DNA from: Podila epigama
Lineage: Eukaryota; Mortierellomycota; Mortierellomycetes; Mortierellales; Mortierellaceae
Length of the DNA stretch: 10,885 bases
NCBI GenBank assembly: GCA_015679605.1
Contig: JAAAVE010000924.1
Span: forward strand, 1-10,885
Direction of reading: 5' to 3'
Shown in pieces: positions 8,801 through 10,885 of the stretch (its first letter is position 1; each line of letters opens with the position of its first letter). The notes under the pieces were generated by a model that searched no databases, was not told where the DNA came from, and saw only the letters and a list, made by a program, of their open reading frames with translations. The translations under genes were made by a program, and so were the position numbers.

Positions 8801-9911
8801 CAACCCGAATTCGCCACTGAATTCGGCAAACCTTGCAGGGGTACACCAACAGTTGACGAATGTCGCCGCCGCCACTGCTGCTCTCACTTCAGGTTCGTCC
8901 ATCATGAACAAAAGAGGTAGTACAGCCTCAATAACCTCAGTTACCAGCGCTGCCAATGGGGCAGCGACACTAGGTCACCGTGCCGTGAGCAATTTGAGAT
9001 TATCGTCTTTGTCCCCTTTGAGTCCTGGTAATGTCGCTAGGGGACCGTCGTCATCTCCCAACGCACATCGTGGCGGCACCAGTAGCCGTCTCGACAGCAG
9101 TGAGGCTCAAGGACTGTCCTCCAAGGCGCCATCAGGGCTCCAGATAAACAAGGGTTCAAGCAACACACCGTCCAATGTCTCTTATGATTATGATATTGAG
9201 GATGACAGTTCCAGTGATGATCGTGACGTACACGAAGAGGAATACCTGCGGTACCATCAGCAACACTTTGATGCAGATGCAGCTCAGAGCCGCGATGGCA
9301 ACGTCCAAGCAGCAACTAGTCATACTGGTGCTTCTAACCGGGACTCGGTTGACTCGATTACACGTGAACTGGAGATGTTGCGTGTACCTTGGAACAAGTC
9401 GGCTCTGAACACGAATAAGAATGGGTCATTTACCACCAATGTGAAGCAGCCACAGCCAGAGTCATTACCACAACACCAGGAGCAGCAGCAGCGAGAGAAT
9501 GACAAGGAAAGTGTTCAACAGTCGGCTTATCGGTACTCGAACAACTTTTATAACATTGGGGGTGAAGATGCGGATGAGGACAATATTGCCAACTATCATG
9601 ATACTTTCACCAGCAATAACAAGAGCAATGTCAACAAATCGCATCTCTACAGTGACGACGTTGAAAGTGACGATGACCTTCATCAATACCAATACCAGTA
9701 TGAATACAACGATCACCTCTACGGGAACCAGCAATATGACCACCAGTACCACCAGTACCAGCACCACCAAGAGGAGAAACAGGGCGCAGAAGAAGTTGGT
9801 CTTGAGAATGACTTTTTGTCTCGACTGCGCCAATCCTCTCCAACCAAACAACCAGCTGCAGGGTCTTTACCAAAGTCTTTGAGCACCCCAAAAGGATACC
9901 CACATGATTAG
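2802..9911 (+). CDS. tea1: Tea1/Kel1-like kelch-repeat, coiled-coil cell-polarity protein (2069 aa)
   Basis: Six exons (2802-3297, 3767-3862, 4001-4219, 4325-4636, 4731-4886, 4981-9911) total 6210 nt. Residues 1-116 are polar and low-complexity with a basic start (MAGLFSRKKK). Residues about 117-428 hold six kelch repeats. The first begins WTQRRILGTNPFPR, close to the WSQR/NPFPR opening of Tea1/Kel1 proteins; later ones show the PR.GH, GG and Y/W signature residues of a beta-propeller. Residues 430-866 are rich in Pro, Ser and Gln, with Q9 and two six-proline runs. Residues about 867-1696 are Leu/Glu/Gln-rich coiled coil, broken by a Ser/Thr/Gly/Asn stretch near 915-955. The rest is Ser-rich, then acidic, then Gln/Tyr/His-rich. 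Known role of the family: microtubule-delivered cortical landmark at cell ends and hyphal tips that recruits formin/polarisome factors through partners such as Tea4. Only the architecture supports this here. It is much longer than S. pombe Tea1 (about 1150 aa). The ATG has a strong CACCATGG context. Confidence 0.9.
3298..3766 (+). other. tea1: kelch-gene intron 1 (469 bp, phase 1)
   Basis: Donor G|GTAAGT at 3298, perfect TACTAAC branch site at 3730-3736, acceptor GCATAG ending at 3766. Joining gives FIIDSVSLQCQAVAPAGQ, which runs directly from kelch repeat 1 into repeat 2. A second AG at 3786-3787 is also in frame and would remove 7 residues. This intron is several times longer than the others and holds purine repeats. 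I see no extra exon or RNA gene in it. Confidence 0.85.
3494..3530 (+). repeat. purine-rich 15-nt tandem repeat in intron 1
   Basis: About 2.4 copies of AAAAAGAAAAAAGAG, followed by a T-rich patch (TTCTTTTT). It makes spurious Lys/Glu-rich open frames. Confidence 0.8.
3863..4000 (+). other. tea1: kelch-gene intron 2 (138 bp, phase 1)
   Basis: Donor T|GTAAGT at 3863, branch site ACTAATC at 3968-3974, acceptor TTGTAG ending at 4000. The junction makes a Tyr codon (T+AC) in GQYIIYFGGWD, inside kelch repeat 2 just before its diglycine. Confidence 0.95.
4220..4324 (+). other. tea1: kelch-gene intron 3 (105 bp, phase 1)
   Basis: Donor A|GTATGT at 4220, branch-like CTGAT at 4277-4281, a run of 16 T (4299-4314), acceptor GCTAG ending at 4324. 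The junction makes Ile in FDMKTITQNPRW, at the end of kelch repeat 3. Confidence 0.93.
4637..4730 (+). other. tea1: kelch-gene intron 4 (94 bp, phase 1)
   Basis: Donor G|GTAAGA at 4637, acceptor CATTAG ending at 4730; the branch site is not obvious. The junction makes Glu in KFLERRWYLF, at the end of kelch repeat 5. Confidence 0.92.
4887..4980 (+). other. tea1: kelch-gene intron 5 (94 bp, phase 1)
   Basis: Donor T|GTAAGC at 4887, branch-like TTGAC around 4948-4952, acceptor TTGCAG ending at 4980. The junction makes Ser in YLELSNIRFSD, at the end of kelch repeat 6, and opens the long last exon upstream of the in-frame ATG at 5046. Confidence 0.93.
5148..5174 (+). repeat. polyglutamine tract (Q9) in the kelch protein
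   Basis: Nine CAA/CAG codons, largely alternating, at residues 483-491, followed directly by W-P and a GQ-repeat segment (GQGQGQG). Mixed codons reduce slippage compared with a pure CAG run. Confidence 0.9.
9681..9782 (+). repeat. Gln/Tyr/His-rich tail segment of the kelch protein
   Basis: Codons for residues 1994-2027 are mostly Gln, Tyr and His, with repeated HQYQ and YQY units built from CAR-TAY codons. It follows an Asp/Glu-rich segment and precedes a short Ser/Pro/Lys C-terminus. The composition is prion-like. The DNA has short imperfect CARTAC repeats, so slippage may have expanded it. Confidence 0.8.
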
Positions 9912-10037
9912 CGAAAGTAGTTCTTCTCGTCTCAGAGACTTCTGAATAAGAGATTGACGCATATCAAAGAAAAGACATATTATTATTTACACATCCCAGC
10001 ACAAAGCTGGCTTTTTTTTTCTCATTTTCTCTTTAAA

Positions 10038-10043
10038 AATAAA
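10038..10043 (+). terminator. AATAAA polyadenylation signal of the kelch gene
   Basis: Canonical hexamer in an AT-rich patch about 127 bases after the stop at 9911. It is the only such hexamer seen between the two genes on this strand. Use is inferred from position. Confidence 0.55.
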
Positions 10044-10060
10044 TATTTTTCAACATGCCG

Positions 10061-10081
10061 AAAAAAAAAAAAAAAAAAAAA
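10061..10081 (+). repeat. poly(A) run (21 A) in the convergent 3' region
   Basis: Twenty-one consecutive A, starting 18 bases after AATAAA. It is encoded in the DNA, not a cDNA tail, because unique sequence continues on the other side. It could cause oligo-dT mis-priming in RNA libraries. Confidence 0.9.
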
Positions 10082-10291
10082 TACTGCTCAAGCAGTTTGT
10101 TTTCTTTGTAACCAGTCTTCATTTCATTTCAAAGAGTCTCTACAAAGGTGTAATAACTATATAAAAATGAAATGATGACATGGAGACCTTGACAAAACAC
10201 ATTCATGTTTTCATCCGCGTTCAACTATTTCTTGTCCAGTGGCGAGCACACAAGAAGAAAAAAAAGAGGGGATACTACGAGAAACATGCAT

Positions 10292-10759
10292 TTAAGCAGT
10301 CTCGCCCTCCTTCTTGAAGACGTAGGTCAGACCGCAGCGACCGCAGTACTGACGGTCGTGGTGCCAAGCCATGAAAACACCGGCACCGCAGGTCTCGGAG
10401 GGGCACTCACGGCGGAGACGGGTGATCTTGCCGTTGCCGTCAACCTGGTAGAACTTGAGGACGGCCAACTTGACCTTTCTCTTCTTGTGCTTGATCTTCT
10501 TGGGGGTGGTGTAGGTCTTCTTCTTGCGCTTCTTGGCACCTCCCAAAAGGTCAATGTTCATGTCCAAAGTGGCCATGGCGGGGATGGTGGACAAGAGGGT
10601 CTCGGAAGAGAGAGTCTTGCCGTTGAAGGAGAGACGCTGGGCAGCGGCAGCGACACCCTCGCGCTCCTGGATCATGGACTTGACATTCTGAATGCTATCG
10701 CCGGCCTGGACGTTGACGGTCAAGGTCTTGCCGGTAAGGGACTTTACAAAGTACTGCAT
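10292..10759 (-). CDS. RPS31: ubiquitin-like domain / ribosomal protein eS31 (S27a) fusion with degenerate ubiquitin
   Basis: An intronless 155-aa protein. Residues 1-74 are a ubiquitin-like domain (starts [15 protein letters not shown], ends IDLLGG), and residues 75-155 are ribosomal protein eS31 of the small subunit. The eS31 part opens with the basic AKKRKKK and keeps the zinc finger C119-x4-C124-x14-C139-x2-C142. In known fusions, deubiquitinases cut after GG, and the ubiquitin part aids eS31 folding and assembly. Here GG-A is kept at the junction (Gly74 codon 10538-10540), but the ubiquitin part is unusual: two residues short, K6/K11/K27/K48 kept, K29 now Met, K33 now Arg, I44 now Ser, the K63 region lost, and the usual LRLRGG tail replaced by IDLLGG. 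Codons are strongly biased (CTC, GCC, AAG), as in a highly expressed gene, so this is not decay. The start is ATG 10759, giving the normal ubiquitin N-terminus; the frame extends to TTG at 10783, which is not needed. It lies convergent with the kelch gene. Confidence 0.93.
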   Translation of the reverse strand: MQYFVKSLTGKTLTVNVQAGDSIQNVKSMIQEREGVAAAAQRLSFNGKTLSSETLLSTIPAMATLDMNIDLLGGAKKRKKKTYTTPKKIKHKKRKVKLAVLKFYQVDGNGKITRLRRECPSETCGAGVFMAWHHDRQYCGRCGLTYVFKKEGETA

Positions 10760-10885
10760 AGTATTTTGGATGGTGCTTTTCAAATAACTAGATTGTTTTT
10801 CTTGGTCCGAAAAGGAATCTATACCGAGAATATTCAGAATTGAAGGGTTAGCATATTCCCTTTGTTTTTTTTTTTTTTTTTTGTC
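10760..10885 (-). promoter_or_regulatory. RPS31 upstream region with AACCCT-type motif
   Basis: Read on the minus strand, the upstream DNA has a poly(A) run (plus-strand T at 10865-10882, 18 T) and then CTAACCCT (plus-strand AGGGTTAG, 10844-10851), about 85 bases before the ATG. AACCCT/TTAGGG-like elements bound by Tbf1-type factors are known in ribosomal protein promoters of several fungi. Its use here is inferred from one occurrence. The window edge cuts the promoter. Confidence 0.35.

Larger units (their letters stand above)
9912..10291. other. convergent intergenic region (3' ends of kelch gene and RPS31)
   Basis: This holds 380 bases shared by the 3' ends of two genes facing each other. 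It contains a canonical AATAAA for the plus-strand gene and a 21-base A run. No TTTATT (minus-strand AATAAA) was found for the RPS31 side, so its 3' end must use a variant signal. No gene is supported here. Confidence 0.65.

Noticed and set aside
6790-8829. Several antisense open frames of 60-156 codons inside the coiled-coil exon
   Set aside because: The complement of Leu/Glu/Gln/Lys-rich coding sequence gives long stop-free Leu/Phe/Ser-rich frames; none shows a known domain or a start context.
5046-9911. ATG 5046 as the start of an independent 1621-aa coiled-coil gene
   Set aside because: The frame continues upstream to an acceptor at 4980 that joins in frame with five kelch exons. Tea1/Kel1 proteins have exactly this order of domains, and no promoter-like gap is present.
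10760-10783. An eight-residue N-terminal extension (start at TTG 10783) on the ubiquitin-eS31 protein
   Set aside because: It relies on TTG as start. ATG 10759 gives the conserved ubiquitin N-terminus MQ and a normal total length of 155 aa.
10205-10843. A 212-codon plus-strand open frame over the RPS31 locus
   Set aside because: It is antisense to a highly conserved, codon-biased gene; its Leu/Gly/Val-rich sequence is what the complement of that gene produces.

Overview
The window looks like chromosomal DNA from a filamentous fungus, probably an early-diverging (Mucoromycota or Mortierellomycota-like) lineage. The signs are short spliceosomal introns (94-169 bp apart from one of 469 bp), GTAAGT/GTATGT-type donors, CTRAC/TACTAAC-like branch sites, many long poly(A)/poly(T) tracts outside coding DNA, pyrimidine-rich leaders, and a Tea1/Kel1-type polarity protein. 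The phylum is an inference. I see no mobile element, CRISPR array, tRNA or rRNA.

Layout from left to right: (1) 70-519 (+), the last exon of a gene that starts outside the window, probably a spermidine-synthase-like (SAM-dependent) protein. (2) 1024-2164 (+), a two-exon DSK2/ubiquilin gene (323 aa: UBL, one STI1 region, UBA). (3) 2802-9911 (+), a six-exon gene for a 2069-aa Tea1/Kel1-like protein: six kelch repeats, a Pro/Gln/Ser-rich linker, a very long coiled coil and a polar tail. (4) 10292-10759 (-), convergent with the kelch gene: an intronless ubiquitin-like/ribosomal protein eS31 fusion (155 aa). The intergenic stretches carry homopolymer tracts and small tandem repeats and no credible genes.

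The genes do not form a pathway, although two belong to ubiquitin biology: Dsk2 shuttles ubiquitylated clients to the proteasome, and the eS31 fusion is normally one source of ubiquitin. The most notable feature is that the eS31 fusion partner is a degenerate ubiquitin. It keeps the GG cleavage site, K6, K11, K27 and K48, but it has lost the I44 patch, K29, K33, K63 and the C-terminal arginines. Its codons look selected rather than decayed. This recalls FUBI on eS30 and suggests a domain kept as a co-translational chaperone for a ribosomal protein rather than as a signal. The second point of interest is the kelch gene: all five introns are phase 1, mostly at kelch-blade boundaries, so every internal exon can be skipped in frame, while the coiled-coil half is one uninterrupted 4.9-kb exon.
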